Below the pieces are notes generated by a model, which saw nothing but the letters and a program-made list of their open reading frames with translations, did no database searches and was not told where the DNA came from. The translations under genes were made by a program, and so were the position numbers. Positions 1 through 8,896 of a stretch of DNA of 64,000 nt are shown here, piece after piece. Every line of letters starts with the position of its first letter. The stretch's first letter is position 1. The stretch comes from Clostridia bacterium UC5.1-1D10 (lineage in GTDB: Bacteria > Bacillota > Clostridia > Lachnospirales > Anaerotignaceae): positions 1-64,000 of the forward strand of contig BBZU01000013.1 in the NCBI GenBank assembly GCA_001304995.1. Reading direction: 5' to 3'.

Positions 1-33
1 TTTTTTTCTGCGACCACGTTTTTTCTGAATCAT
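1..33 (-). CDS. rpsR: Ribosomal protein S18 (N-terminus only, cut by window edge)
   Basis: The first 11 codons read MIQKKRGRRKK, a basic S18-like N-terminus. An AAAAGGAGG ribosome site lies at 42-50, just upstream of the ATG at 31-33. Position directly after rpsF and ssb on the same strand matches the rpsF-ssb-rpsR operon usual in Firmicutes. S18 binds 16S rRNA with S6 in the 30S platform. The call rests mainly on gene order because so little of the gene is present. Confidence 0.75.
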   Translation of the reverse strand, partial: MIQKKRGRRKK

Positions 34-57
34 GTTCCGAGCCTCCTTTTCGATGAA

Positions 58-516
58 TTAGAAGGGCAAATCGTCGTCTTCGATGCTTTCGTCGATGGGG
101 TAGAAACCGTCTGCACCACCACTTGTCTGCTTGGGAGCAGCGGGTGCGGGAGCAACAGGGGCATAGTCACCACGGCTGCTGTTGCTTTCGAAGGACGCTC
201 TGCTTTCTGCAAAGTGCTGTTCTTCTACTACAACTTCTGTTGTCCAGTGTCTTTTCCCTTCGTTGTCGTCCCAGGAACGAACCTGTAATCTGCCGACAAC
301 ACCGACCATTTGACCTTTTTTGAAATATTTTTCTGCAAACTCGCCAGCTTTGCCGAATGCAACGCATCCGATAAAGTCAGCGTCCTGCTCGCCTTGTCGT
401 TTGAAACGGCGGTTTACTGCCAAAGTGTATCTGGCTACTGCAAGGGGTTCACTGCCCTGTGCATAACGCACTTCGGGATCCTTTGTCAGTCTGCCCATCA
501 AAATCACTTTGTTCAT
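58..516 (-). CDS. ssb: Single-stranded DNA-binding protein
   Basis: This 152-residue protein binds single-stranded DNA in replication, repair and recombination. The OB-fold occupies about residues 1-105, beginning MNKVILMGRLTKDPEVRY. A low-complexity Ser/Ala/Pro linker follows, and the acidic tip DDDLPF is the conserved docking peptide for partner proteins. Length is normal for the family. It sits 18 bp after rpsF and 24 bp before rpsR, so it is co-transcribed with both ribosomal genes. Confidence 0.97.
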   Translation of the reverse strand: MNKVILMGRLTKDPEVRYAQGSEPLAVARYTLAVNRRFKRQGEQDADFIGCVAFGKAGEFAEKYFKKGQMVGVVGRLQVRSWDDNEGKRHWTTEVVVEEQHFAESRASFESNSSRGDYAPVAPAPAAPKQTSGGADGFYPIDESIEDDDLPF

Positions 517-534
517 AGAAAACCCTCCTTTTTC

Positions 535-822
535 TTACGCTTCTTTGCGGATGATGAGATAACGCAGAACGTTTTCCATAATACGCATACGAGCTTCGAT
601 TTCTGCAGGTGCAGCAGCGGGTGCTTCGAAAGTTGTGAAGCTGTAGAAACCTTCGTTTACTTTCTGGATTTCGTAAGCGAGTTTTCTTTTGCCCCAATCA
701 TCAACTTTTTCGATTTTTGCGCCGAATCTTTCCAGGACAGCCTGTACTTTGGCAACTTCAGCCGCTCTGCCTTCATCGTCAAGTGCGGGACTCAATACCA
801 ACGCCAATTCGTATTTGTTCAT
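535..822 (-). CDS. rpsF: Ribosomal protein S6
   Basis: A 95-residue S6 protein of the 30S subunit, starting MNKYELALVLSPALDDE, which is the typical first strand. It contains the W-G-K-R-x-L-A-Y-x-I segment near residues 48-57 that is typical of the family. It is the first gene of the rpsF-ssb-rpsR operon, with an AAGGAGGTG ribosome site upstream. The leader between the promoter at 915-943 and the start can form a GCTCTTTC/GAAAGGGC hairpin, possibly an S6:S18 autoregulatory site; that role is inferred. Confidence 0.97.
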   Translation of the reverse strand: MNKYELALVLSPALDDEGRAAEVAKVQAVLERFGAKIEKVDDWGKRKLAYEIQKVNEGFYSFTTFEAPAAAPAEIEARMRIMENVLRYLIIRKEA

Positions 823-914
823 GTTAGGTTACACCTCCTTTTGGACTAATGGCCCTTTCCCGAAGAAAGAGCAAGGATTTACTTCTGGATGGACGTATGC
901 GCCCATACCAAAAC

Positions 915-943
915 AGCATAGCATACCAAAAAGAAAAAGGCAA
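915..943 (-). promoter_or_regulatory. Sigma-A-type promoter of rpsF-ssb-rpsR
   Basis: On the minus strand TTGCCT is followed by a 17-bp spacer and TATGCT, about 90 bp upstream of the rpsF start. No competing promoter is visible nearer the gene. Confidence 0.6.
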
Positions 944-970
944 GGTTTTTTTCGGAAAATTTGCATTTTT

Positions 971-1216
971 TCAGGATTTTTCCGCAAGGAGGGCGTCATA
1001 GGTGGTTTGGAGCACATCCCGGATGGCACGAAGCTGTATAGCGGAGATGTGCTGGATGCCCCGCTCGATCTTCACCAGAGATTCTCTGGTGAGTGGCACG
1101 CCCAGAAGCTGAATCTGCCGGACAAGCTCTGTCTGTCCCATGCCTTTTTCCAAACGGATGCGGCGAATGTTTTCCCCAATGGGGATGGTGGGGGATTGTT
1201 TGATTTTCGGTTCCAT
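971..1216 (-). CDS. XRE-family helix-turn-helix regulator
   Basis: An 81-residue DNA-binding protein consisting almost entirely of one XRE/Cro-type HTH (about residues 14-72: IGENIRRIRLEKGMGQTELV, then the SLVKIERG recognition region). No effector domain is present. It is transcribed away from the 82-residue gene at 1323, and the intergenic space holds a perfect GGACTA/TAGTCC dyad, so autoregulation or control of its neighbour is likely. The regulated process is unknown. Confidence 0.85.
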   Translation of the reverse strand: MEPKIKQSPTIPIGENIRRIRLEKGMGQTELVRQIQLLGVPLTRESLVKIERGIQHISAIQLRAIRDVLQTTYDALLAEKS

Positions 1217-1284
1217 GGGTACCTCCTTGTGGACTGAAACAAGTTCTTTTTTGCTTCATTTTAGGAAATCTCTATGGCATAATG

Positions 1285-1300
1285 GGACTAGAATTAGTCC
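1285..1300. promoter_or_regulatory. Dyad operator candidate between divergent genes
   Basis: GGACTA, a 4-bp spacer GAAT, then TAGTCC: six-base perfect arms. It lies just downstream of a CATAAT -10-like box (1278-1283) for the gene at 1323 and in the divergent region of the HTH gene. The size and symmetry suit an XRE dimer, but no binding evidence exists. Confidence 0.45.
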
Positions 1301-1322
1301 ACATTGAAAGGGTGGTGAAAAA

Positions 1323-1571
1323 ATGGATTTATATACGGAAATGTTGGTGGAAATTTTATCAAAACAGAAAATAGAAATACATTTTCCAGAATTATCTTTT
1401 TCTGTGGAAGAATTATTGGAAATGCGATGTTATGAGGCGTTGTGTAAAATTAAGGCTGTTTTGGAGGATGAAAGTCTGACAGATGAGGTATGTTTTCAGA
1501 AAATAGAGGAGATTATAAATATTTTTGAGGAAATAGGAAGTGATGGTGGTAGCCGCCATGATTTTGGGTAG
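1323..1571 (+). CDS. Hypothetical small acidic protein, AT-rich
   Basis: An 82-residue protein with a good ribosome site (AAAGGGTGGTGA) before its ATG. It looks like an all-helical, Glu-rich protein with no membrane segment or recognised domain. Codons are markedly more A/T-rich than in neighbouring genes, which suggests horizontal acquisition together with the divergent HTH gene. Similar small proteins next to XRE regulators are common in Clostridia, but I cannot assign a function. Confidence 0.6.
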   Translation: MDLYTEMLVEILSKQKIEIHFPELSFSVEELLEMRCYEALCKIKAVLEDESLTDEVCFQKIEEIINIFEEIGSDGGSRHDFG

Positions 1572-1624
1572 GCAATAATAAGAGGAAAAACAAAAAGCCC
1601 CCGAAAATTTCGAGAGCCTTTCGT

Positions 1625-2321
1625 TCAGTTCATGCAGATGGGGCAGGGAGAAAGGAAATCCCAATCTCCGATTTCAAGAAACCCTTCATCCATGGCAAGA
1701 TAACCGGAAAGACCATTCCGTTTGACAGTATAACAATCCATTTTGTGATAATGACTGTCGCTGACATTGTAGGGAATGAAAATCACATAGGCATCCATAT
1801 AGCAGCTTTTGCTGTCCGGTACAGTCTGTACCACAGGCTGCTGTTTCTGCTGAGTCACATGCAGTTCCAGTTTGTCGTTGACAGGGCCAACCACTGCGGA
1901 AAGTTTGCCGGCAAGCTGATTCACAGGCACAAAGTAATTGTTCTTGTACCAGAGGACAGGGCCGGTGATGGCGGAACCATTGACAACCACTTTGGTGGAC
2001 ACTTCTTTTGCCGTTGGGAGTGGCAGGTTTTGCCGCTGTTGTCTGAGGTTTGGCTGTTGTTGTCTGGGGTTTTGCGGTTTGGGGTTTTGCGGTTTGGGGT
2101 TTGCTGTAAGAAACAGACCGGTTGTAAGGGCAGACACCACCTGTATGCAGATGGGGCGGATTGCCGCCGCAGTGGTAATGGTAGTAGCCCAGACCACTGA
2201 CGTTCCGGTTGTCCCGATGTCCTCCGGCGCTGTCGGTTCTGCCGGAATGGGCATAAGCCACAGAAGAAAACAGCAGGGTAAAGATGGTCAAGAGCGCAAG
2301 CAAGCGTTTTGTGTGTTTCAT
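1625..2321 (-). CDS. Secreted YHYH-domain protein with stalk-like domain (frameshifted here)
   Basis: The start is the ATG at 2319-2321 after an AAAGGAGGAG ribosome site. A signal peptide ending near VAYA is followed by the histidine-rich YHYH domain (GYYHYHCGGNPPHLHTGG), suggestive of metal binding. A KPQT-rich linker, a copper-amine-oxidase-N-like segment (NNYFVPVNQLAGKLSAVV) and a C-terminal CPIC motif come next. The first part and the rest lie in different frames. They join if one base is removed near 2010-2035, beside short A runs in a low-complexity linker. I infer one gene of about 230 residues. No function beyond extracytoplasmic metal binding is suggested. Confidence 0.65.
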
Positions 2322-2354
2322 GTCATACTCCTCCTTTTGTGTTGAGGATAGCAT

Positions 2355-2670
2355 GGCAGAAGGGGAAAAGAAAGGAATTTCGGGCAGAAAAAAGCAGAAT
2401 CGTGGAAGTCAACAAAATAGAAATATCATAATTAGTGATATTTATACTTGAAAAAAGAAGAAAATAGTCACGATTTATAAAAAGTTGGGCAGTTTATATT
2501 TATGTGCTTTGCAAAAAGTGATGCGGTGCCCTCTATGATCTTGCAAATTGGCGTTGTGCAGATTGACTGCGGTCCTCCCAGTTTTTCAGCTTTTTGTCCG
2601 AGGAAAACTTGTCAGACCTGTGGTATCATAAAAGAAGATAAATGATTGAAAGGCAGAGGGGGGATGTTCT
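2355..2670. other. Intergenic region with a dyad at 2421-2443
   Basis: About 315 bp without a gene. It holds an inverted repeat with 8-bp arms, AAATATCA (2421-2428) and TGATATTT (2436-2443), in an AT-rich setting, possibly an operator for the flanking divergent genes. Nothing else is recognised. Confidence 0.4.
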
Positions 2671-3090
2671 ATGACAGAAGACGAAAAAATCCTGCAAGCG
2701 GAATTTGAAAAACGATGGAAACGTAGTCCCCAGAAAGACGGCTGCCTGTTCAGCGGCGTCATTGTCCTGTGTCTGGCGCAGGCGCTTTTCGCACCGGATT
2801 TTCCTTTTGCGGGACTGAACTTGGGAGATTCCGCTTTTGGCCTTGGCGCCTGTCTGGTGGTGGATGTGTTGGTGGGCATGAAGCGAAAGGGAATTCCTGT
2901 GAATGCTTTTGGGCTTTTGCTGGTGGGCTATGGCATTGTCGTGGCAGTGCTGGGATTTGCGGTGACTGTGCCCGGTATGGCGTTTTCTTTGCCCAATGAA
3001 TCCTTTTGGCTGAAAGTGCTGTTGGGGCTGTCCCTTGTAATTTTTGTCCTGTCCCTCATTCGCCTTTGCAGGTGGTGGAAATTAGATTGA
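2671..3090 (+). CDS. Hypothetical integral membrane protein
   Basis: A 139-residue protein with a charged cytoplasmic N-terminus (about 24 residues) and four hydrophobic segments near residues 26-42, 52-68, 77-99 and 111-131. A GGGGGG ribosome site precedes the ATG. It converges on the HTH/DUF6773 pair at a shared terminator. No conserved motif allows a functional call. Confidence 0.6.
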   Translation: MTEDEKILQAEFEKRWKRSPQKDGCLFSGVIVLCLAQALFAPDFPFAGLNLGDSAFGLGACLVVDVLVGMKRKGIPVNAFGLLLVGYGIVVAVLGFAVTVPGMAFSLPNESFWLKVLLGLSLVIFVLSLIRLCRWWKLD

Positions 3091-3095
3091 ATGAA

Positions 3096-3126
3096 AAACC
3101 GTGGTACAAAGTACCACGGTTTTTTT
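3096..3126. terminator. Bidirectional rho-independent terminator
   Basis: AACCGTGGTAC, loop AAA, GTACCACGGTT, flanked by A and T runs. It separates the convergent genes ending at 3090 and 3125. Confidence 0.85.
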
Positions 3127-3559
3127 ATTCCTCATCATCATATTCTTTTTCCAGTTTTTCCTGTCTGCGTTTGCCCATGCGGTACATGCCGAACTGCACC
3201 ACCAGAAATACCACCACGAAGGTGCCCAGCATGGTGAAGATTTCCGCAGGCTGTTTTGCCTCTGTCTGCATGGCAAAGCAGATGCCTACCGCAACCATGC
3301 CCCCTACCAGAGAAGCCACCAGCCGTTTGGGATTGGGTTTTGCCACCACATTCAGCACAACGCCCATCTGTCTGGCGCGGATCATCTGATAAATGGGTGT
3401 CAGAATCAAAACCACGTATTCCAAAGTGCAGTCCTGTAAACTTTGGTGCAGGAACAGGATCTTCACCACAAAGGACAAGATTGCAATAAAATACAGAATC
3501 TGCATCATTTCCGCCCAGATTTGATTCCTTGCCTGTTCAATACGTTCGTCTTTGATCAT
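3125..3559 (-). CDS. DUF6773-like membrane protein
   Basis: A 144-residue protein with four predicted membrane helices (about residues 21-37, 47-60, 83-98, 107-124) and an acidic tail KEYDDEE. It begins 3 bp after the stop of a small HTH gene, a pairing typical of this family, so the two form an operon. The membrane protein probably acts with the regulator, but its role is unknown. The family name is from memory. Confidence 0.6.
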   Translation of the reverse strand: MIKDERIEQARNQIWAEMMQILYFIAILSFVVKILFLHQSLQDCTLEYVVLILTPIYQMIRARQMGVVLNVVAKPNPKRLVASLVGGMVAVGICFAMQTEAKQPAEIFTMLGTFVVVFLVVQFGMYRMGKRRQEKLEKEYDDEE

Positions 3560-3562
3560 ACC

Positions 3563-3763
3563 TCATTCCTCCTCGTTCCAGAATAATTCATCCAGTGTTT
3601 TTCCCAGCGCCTTGCAGATAGCAATGCACAGGTTCAGGGTGGGGTTGTACTTCCCAGCCTCGATCATGCCGATGGTCTGCCGGGTGACGCCTACCAGTTG
3701 TGCCAATTGCTCTTGAGAAAGGTCTTTCGCCGCCCGGGCGGCTTTCAGCTTCAGATTTTTCAA
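3563..3763 (-). CDS. Small XRE regulator, YozG/CD-type
   Basis: A compact HTH protein reading LKNLKLKAARAAKDLSQEQL and then a VTRQTIGMIEAGKYNPTL recognition region. It ends in FWNEEE. The TTG at 3761-3763 behind GGGGG is preferred because family members start at this point. An upstream in-frame ATG at 3796 would add 11 residues. It is co-transcribed with the DUF6773-like gene from the promoter at 3808-3836. Confidence 0.8.
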   Translation of the reverse strand: MKNLKLKAARAAKDLSQEQLAQLVGVTRQTIGMIEAGKYNPTLNLCIAICKALGKTLDELFWNEEE

Positions 3764-3807
3764 GGATGTTCCCCCTTCCTGTATCATTATTTTCATCTCT
3801 TACTTTA

Positions 3808-3836
3808 TTTATATACTATATTTTTCTAAATGTCAA
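3808..3836 (-). promoter_or_regulatory. Strong promoter for the HTH-DUF6773 operon
   Basis: Minus strand: perfect -35 TTGACA, 17-bp spacer, -10 TATAAA. It lies about 45 bp upstream of the favoured start. Confidence 0.75.
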
Positions 3837-3895
3837 GTATATATTACATTATGAAAAATAAAAATGGAATTCCGATAGAAAAAACAGGACAGACA

Positions 3896-4072
3896 AAGCA
3901 ACTTCCCCTTAAGAAAACATTGTTTTTTGTTTTATTGATTTCTTAAGGGGAATTGTGACAGCTGTCTTCAAAAGAAAACATACCAATGAAAATTTCAATA
4001 AAAGAAAGCGGAAAATCCTCTATTATGATAAGGATTTCCGCTTTCTTTGTTTTCTTATGAAGATGCCCCTAA
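3896..4072 (+). repeat. Dispersed modular palindromic element, full copy A
   Basis: Module 1 is a hairpin with arms CTTCCCCTTAAGAAA and TTTCTTAAGGGGAA around a T-rich loop. Module 2 is nested: an outer arm near GTCTTCAAAAGAAAACA pairs with TGTTTTCTTATGAAGA, enclosing an inner hairpin GAAAGCGGAAA/TTTCCGCTTTC. The same arrangement recurs at 22981, 33793 and 39790, and partly at 11921, 14985 and 58521. It encodes nothing. Confidence 0.85.
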
Positions 4073-4216
4073 GGGAATGGTTTCCTGCAAAAAATCTGCA
4101 TTTTGCTCAAAGCAAATGGGAAATACCATAGAAAAACCGTCTGATTTCCGCCTTGTATGCCCTTGCCCCCTTGTTTTATAATAAATGCAGTTTGAAAAAG
4201 AGAAAGGAACACAACT

Positions 4217-5265
4217 ATGCTGACAAAGATATATGAAAACCCCGCCGTTTATCGGGTGGATGTGCCTCTGCCGGACAACCCCTTGAAAAACCTGAATTGT
4301 TATGTCGTTCAGGACAGCGGCGAAACACTGATTATAGATACAGGCTTCAATCGGAAAGAGTGTCTGGATGCCCTTCTGGAAGGGCTGGCAGAACTGGACG
4401 CGGACTGGGAAAAGACAAATCTGTTCCTGACCCATCTTCACGCAGACCATACAGGTCTGGCGCCTACCCTTATGAAGGACAAGCCCGGCAAGATGTATAT
4501 GAGCCGTGTGGATTATGCCGTTTTGGAAGGGCTGATGGTGGGAGAGGTCTGGAAAGTTTCCGATGCCAATTTCATTGCCGAAGGCTTTACACAGGAACAG
4601 ATCAACATCCTGCACAGCGGCAATCCTGCCAGAGGTTTCGAGCCGGAATGCTTTTTTGATGTGGAAGAGCTGGAGGACGGGGACGTAATCACCGTAGGGA
4701 AATGGAAATTCCAGTGCATTCTGGTGCCCGGACATACACCAGGACAGATGATTCTCTACCAGAGAGAGGAACAGCTCCTCTTTACGGCAGACCATATCCT
4801 TTTTGACATCACCCCTAACATCACCTGCTGGGTAGGCACAGCGGATTCTCTGGGAAATTATCTGGATTCCCTGGTGAAAACAAGGGACATTCCCATTCGG
4901 ACAGCCCTGCCCGCCCATCGGAAAAACGACATGAACGTCTACGAACGTATGGACGAAATTGTGGAGCACCACTTGAAACGACTGAAAGAAACGGTGGACG
5001 CTATCCAGCAGTTCCCCGGCAGTCACGCCACAAAGATAGCCGCTTGTCTGCGCTGGTCTATGCGCGGGAAAACATGGGAGGAATTCCCTCTGTCCCAGCG
5101 TTGGTTCGCCGTAGGGGAAACCATTGCCCATCTGGATTATCTGGTGTGCAGAGGCTATGCGGAGCGGAAAGTCGTAGACGGCAAAAACGCTTACTGGCTC
5201 ACCATGGATGGGGCTTTATGCAAATCCAAACTGGACTGCATCTGGAAAAACTCCGCGCGAAATAA
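4217..5265 (+). CDS. Metallo-beta-lactamase-fold hydrolase
   Basis: About 349 residues. The zinc-binding HxHxDH motif appears as HLHADH near residue 79, followed by the later ligand histidine in VPGHTPG and the bridging aspartate in TADHILFD. The C-terminal third is a helical winged domain usual in this subfamily of generic hydrolases; the substrate is unknown. The unshifted frame runs on to 5581 through a hairpin and into the tex promoter region. Inserting one G in the run near 5210 gives a stop at 5265, the expected end. I favour that reading. Confidence 0.75.
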
Positions 5266-5313
5266 AGGCAAAACATCAGAATACAGGCACTGGTTCATCA
5301 GAAAACAAATATG

Positions 5314-5360
5314 GCTGGAATCCTTGCAATATAAAGGATTCCAGCTGTTGTATTTTTATG
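5314..5360 (+). terminator. Hairpin between the MBL gene and tex
   Basis: CTGGAATCCTT (5315-5325) pairs with AAGGATTCCAG (5334-5344), followed by a T-rich stretch. It is a plausible terminator for the upstream gene and supports its stop at 5265. Confidence 0.6.
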
Positions 5361-5501
5361 GGGGTTATTTTCATCCCGACGTTTTGTATGCGGAAAAGCA
5401 GATTTTTTGTAAAACGGAGGGAGAAAAATTTTTTCGGCACCCGTCTGTTTTGTATGCTAAAATGGAAAAAGAGATATTTTTTGGAGAAAGGAAACACATC
5501 T

Positions 5502-7650
5502 ATGGATATTTTGAAACAGTTACAGATAGAACTGGGCATCAAGGCTTCTCAGGTGGAAAACACCGTGAAACTGCTGGATGAAGGTAATACCGTGCCTTTC
5601 ATTGCCCGTTACCGGAAAGAAGTCACAGGCTCTCTGGATGACCAGATCATCCGTCAGTTGGCGGAACGGCTCACAGCTCTCAGAAATCTGGAAGAAAAAC
5701 GGGAAATGGTGCGTAACGCCATTACGGAACAGGGCGCCATGACCGACGAGCTTTCCGCAAAACTGGAAGGAGCCATGACCCAGACAGAAATCGAGGATAT
5801 TTATCGTCCTTACCGCCCCAAACGCCGTACCCGCGCATCCATTGCCAAGGAAAAAGGCCTTGCGCCTCTGGCGGAATATATTTTCGGACAGGCATTTTTG
5901 GTGCCTTTGGAAGAATACGCCGCCGCTTTTGTAGACGCAGAAAAAAGGCGTGGAATCTGTGGCGGATGCCATCAATGGCGCAAAAGACATTCTGGCGGAA
6001 CAGTTCTCCGATGATGCTGACCTGCGGAAAATGCTCCGGGAAGAAACCATGAAGTTTGGTCAGTTGGTGACAAAGGCGGCAAAAGAGCAGACAGAACCTA
6101 CCGTCTACGAAATGTATTACGATTACAGCGAACCACTGCAAAAAGCCGCAGGTCATCGCATCCTTGCAGTAAATCGTGGGGAAAAAGAAGGCATCCTGAC
6201 GGTGAAGCTAGAAGGGGACGAAGAAAGACTTCTGCAAAAACTGGAACGGAAGCTCATCCGCAAAAACAGCCCTGCGGTGGAATTGTTGCAGGAAGTCATT
6301 GCGGACAGCTATAAACGCCTCATTGCTCCTTCTCTGGAACGGGAAATCCGCAATGATTTGACAGAAAAAGCCGAGGAATCCGCCATGGGTGTATTCCGGG
6401 AAAATCTGAAGCAGCTTCTCTTACAGCCGCCCATCAAAGGAAAAACCGTGCTGGCATTAGACCCTGCTTATCGTACCGGCTGCAAAATCGCTGTCATTGA
6501 CGAAACAGGCAAACCCCTGGAAACCACCGTGGTATATCCCACACCTCCTCAGAACAAAACAGCCGAAGCAGAAAAGAAGCTGACAGCTCTTATCAAAAAA
6601 TATGATGTAGACCTGATTTCCATCGGCAACGGCACCGCTTCCAGAGAATCCGAGCAGTTTGTGGCGGAAATGCTGAAAAAACTGGATAAAAAGGTGTATT
6701 ACATCATTGCCAATGAAGCAGGGGCTTCTGTGTATTCCGCTTCCAAACTGGGTGCGGAGGAATTCCCTGATTATGACGTTGCCCTGCGTTCCGCCGTTTC
6801 CATTGGCAGACGTATCCAAGATCCTCTGGCGGAACTGGTAAAAATCGACCCCAAATCCATTGGCGTTGGGCAGTATCAGCATGACATGAACCAGAAACGT
6901 CTGGGCGAAACATTAGGCGGCGTGGTGGAGGACTGTGTAAACAGCGTTGGCGTTGACTTGAATACAGCAAGTCCCGCTCTGCTTTCTTATGTAGCAGGCA
7001 TCAACAACACCGTTGCGAAAAATATTCTCACATATCGTGAAGAAAACGGCCTGTTCCATAACCGGAAAGAATTGAAAAAAGTTCCCAAACTGGGGCCCAA
7101 AGCCTTTGAACAGTGTGCTGGTTTCCTGCGCATTGCCGAAAGCGATATGCCTTTGGATAAAACTGGCGTCCATCCCGAAAGTTATAAGGCGGCGGAAGCA
7201 TTGCTAAAACTTTGTGGTTATTCTCTGGATGATGTGGCGTCTGGTCAGGTAAAAGGTCTGGCAAACAAAGTGACCATGACAGAAGAAACAGCGGAAAAAC
7301 TGGGCATTGGTCTGCCTACTTTGCAGGATATTGTCAAGGAACTGGAAAAACCTGGCCGTGACCCCCGTGATGAAGCCCCTGCCCCTGTCCTCCGCAGTGA
7401 CGTATTGACCATGGAGGATTTGAAAGAAGGTATGGTGCTCAAAGGCACTGTCCGCAATGTCATTGACTTCGGTGTGTTTGTGGACATCGGCGTCCATCAG
7501 GATGGTCTGGTACATATTTCCCAGATCTGTGACCGTTATATCAAACATCCCTTAGAAGCGGTGAAACTGGGTGACATCGTTACTGTGAAAGTATTGAGCG
7601 TGGATTTGCAGCGCAAACGCATTTCCCTGACCATGCGCGGCGTGGAATAA
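5502..7650 (+). CDS. tex: Tex-family RNA-binding transcription accessory protein (frameshifted here)
   Basis: About 715 residues in the usual Tex order: helical N-terminal region with GNTVPFIARYRKEVTG; YqgF/RNase-H-like core (VLALDPAYRTGCKIAVID); helix-hairpin-helix repeats (LNTASPALLSYVAGI); and a C-terminal S1 domain (LKGTVRNVIDFGVFVDIG). Tex binds nucleic acid and influences transcription and gene expression. Codons before and after about 5940 lie in different frames; removing one A from an A6 run at 5941-5946 restores a full-length protein (VDAEKGVESVADAINGAK). The start follows a GGAGAAAGG ribosome site. Confidence 0.9.
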
Positions 7651-7760
7651 TTGTTATGGTTTTGTCAAAGATTCTTTATAGAAATGTAATGTTTTTGTGC
7701 CATATTATTTGATATACTGAGAAAAAGATGGGAAGTACATGCTGGAAAGGAGAGAGGATT

Positions 7761-8450
7761 ATGAAACGGATGATAGCATATATGCTGGCTGGTGTTTTGA
7801 CATTGGGCTGCGGCACAACAGCCTTTGGGGCGGAAAAAATTTCTAGTACTATGATGGTGCAGGATAAAGAGGTGACCCAGACTCTGTACGCAGATGAATG
7901 GGGCACAAAATTGGTGCCTGTACGAGAAGTAGGGGATATTCTGGGCTATACAGTGGCGTGGGATAAGACGACACGTTCCGTTAACCTTTCTGACGGCACA
8001 ACCACCGTTGGTTTTGCCTCCGGCAAGGACACGTATCTGGTAGAAGGCGAAACAAAGAGCATCGGCTGTGCGCCGGAACTGCTGGAGGGCGTGCAGTATG
8101 TGCCTGCGGATCTATTTTCCGCTTTCTTCCCTGTGGCCATGCAGACAAAGGCAGGACAGCTTGTTTTCACAGACCTGACAGCGGAAGGCGTGGAACAGAT
8201 TACCGGCACCGTTGTGGAAGCGGCACAGTATAATCTGGTGATGCGTCTGGAAGACGGCACACTGCGGATCTTCACCAAAGATCAGGCGGATATGACACGG
8301 GCGGGCAGTCTGGAACCGGGCAGCCTGGTGGCAGTGTACTACAAGAGTGCTGATCCGAAAACAGCTATCAAACTGTTTGCGGTAGATCCGTCAGCCGTAA
8401 AAGCCCCTGCGGCTGAAATACCTGCCAATACCGCAGCACAGAAAGACTGA
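7761..8450 (+). CDS. Secreted stalk-domain (copper amine oxidase N-like) protein
   Basis: A 229-residue exported protein. Signal peptide residues 1-23 (cleavage after TTAFG or AEK). Residues about 40-135 resemble the stalk domain found in clostridial surface proteins (TKLVPVREVGDILGYTVAWD, then YVPADLFSAFF). The C-terminal part (about 140-210) looks like a small beta-barrel with GTVVEAAQYNLVMRLEDGTL. It stands alone, between tex and a terminator. A role in the cell envelope is inferred; no enzyme motif is present. Confidence 0.75.
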   Translation: MKRMIAYMLAGVLTLGCGTTAFGAEKISSTMMVQDKEVTQTLYADEWGTKLVPVREVGDILGYTVAWDKTTRSVNLSDGTTTVGFASGKDTYLVEGETKSIGCAPELLEGVQYVPADLFSAFFPVAMQTKAGQLVFTDLTAEGVEQITGTVVEAAQYNLVMRLEDGTLRIFTKDQADMTRAGSLEPGSLVAVYYKSADPKTAIKLFAVDPSAVKAPAAEIPANTAAQKD

Positions 8451-8460
8451 GTATTTTCTA

Positions 8461-8488
8461 AGCCCATGGACTGCCATGGGCTTTTTTC
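8461..8488 (+). terminator. Rho-independent terminator
   Basis: AGCCCATGG, loop ACTG, CCATGGGCT, then TTTTT, directly after the stalk-domain gene. Confidence 0.9.
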
Positions 8489-8572
8489 CAAAATGCAGAA
8501 TGGGCTGCAAAAAAACTGTTGTTTTGCATAAAGTAAAGCCTATTTTTTGATAGTATTTTCTTAGAAAAAATC

Positions 8573-8600
8573 TTGACAGTTTTTTCACAGCTGATATAAT
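8573..8600 (+). promoter_or_regulatory. Promoter of the ribU transcript
   Basis: Perfect TTGACA, 16-bp spacer, perfect TATAAT, about 30 bp before the FMN riboswitch. Confidence 0.85.
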
Positions 8601-8631
8601 GAACTTGTAAATGAAATATGAAATTCTTCAG

Positions 8632-8732
8632 GGCAGGGTGAAATTCCCGATCGGCAGTAAAGTCTGCGAGCGCTTTGGCGCAGGATTCGGTGCGATTCCG
8701 AAACCGACAGTATAGTCTGGATGGGAGAAGAA
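8632..8732 (+). promoter_or_regulatory. FMN riboswitch (RFN element)
   Basis: Contains the conserved RFN segments: TTCTTCAGGGCAGGGTGAAA at the 5' side, GATCGGC, CGATTCCGAAACCGACAGT, and the closing GGATGGGAGAAGAAT. It senses flavin mononucleotide. Between it and ribU lies a terminator hairpin, so control is probably by transcription attenuation. Confidence 0.95.
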
Positions 8733-8791
8733 TAAAAGTTTGGTGTTTTTTCGCGCGGATGCGAAAAGCCCGACCTTTATTTTGCTTGTTT

Positions 8792-8820
8792 AGCCTGAAG
8801 ATTTTCAGGCTTTTTCTTTT
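8792..8820 (+). terminator. Riboswitch-controlled terminator
   Basis: AGCCTGAA/TTCAGGCT hairpin followed by TTTTTCTTTT, between the FMN aptamer and ribU. Confidence 0.85.
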
Positions 8821-8896
8821 GCCAAAAGAGAAAAAGTTCGTCACAAAGATTGGCGGAAGCCTGAAAAGTCTAAACAAAAAATGGAGGAAGAACATC

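Noticed and set aside
3896-4072. CRISPR array explanation for the repeated palindromic segments
   Set aside because: Copies are about 180 bp, kilobases apart and in both orientations, with no regular spacers or cas genes. No CRISPR array was seen in the window.
5266-5581. C-terminal extension of the metallo-beta-lactamase-fold protein to 5581
   Set aside because: It crosses a terminator-like hairpin and the tex start; one G in a nearby run restores a normal stop at 5265.
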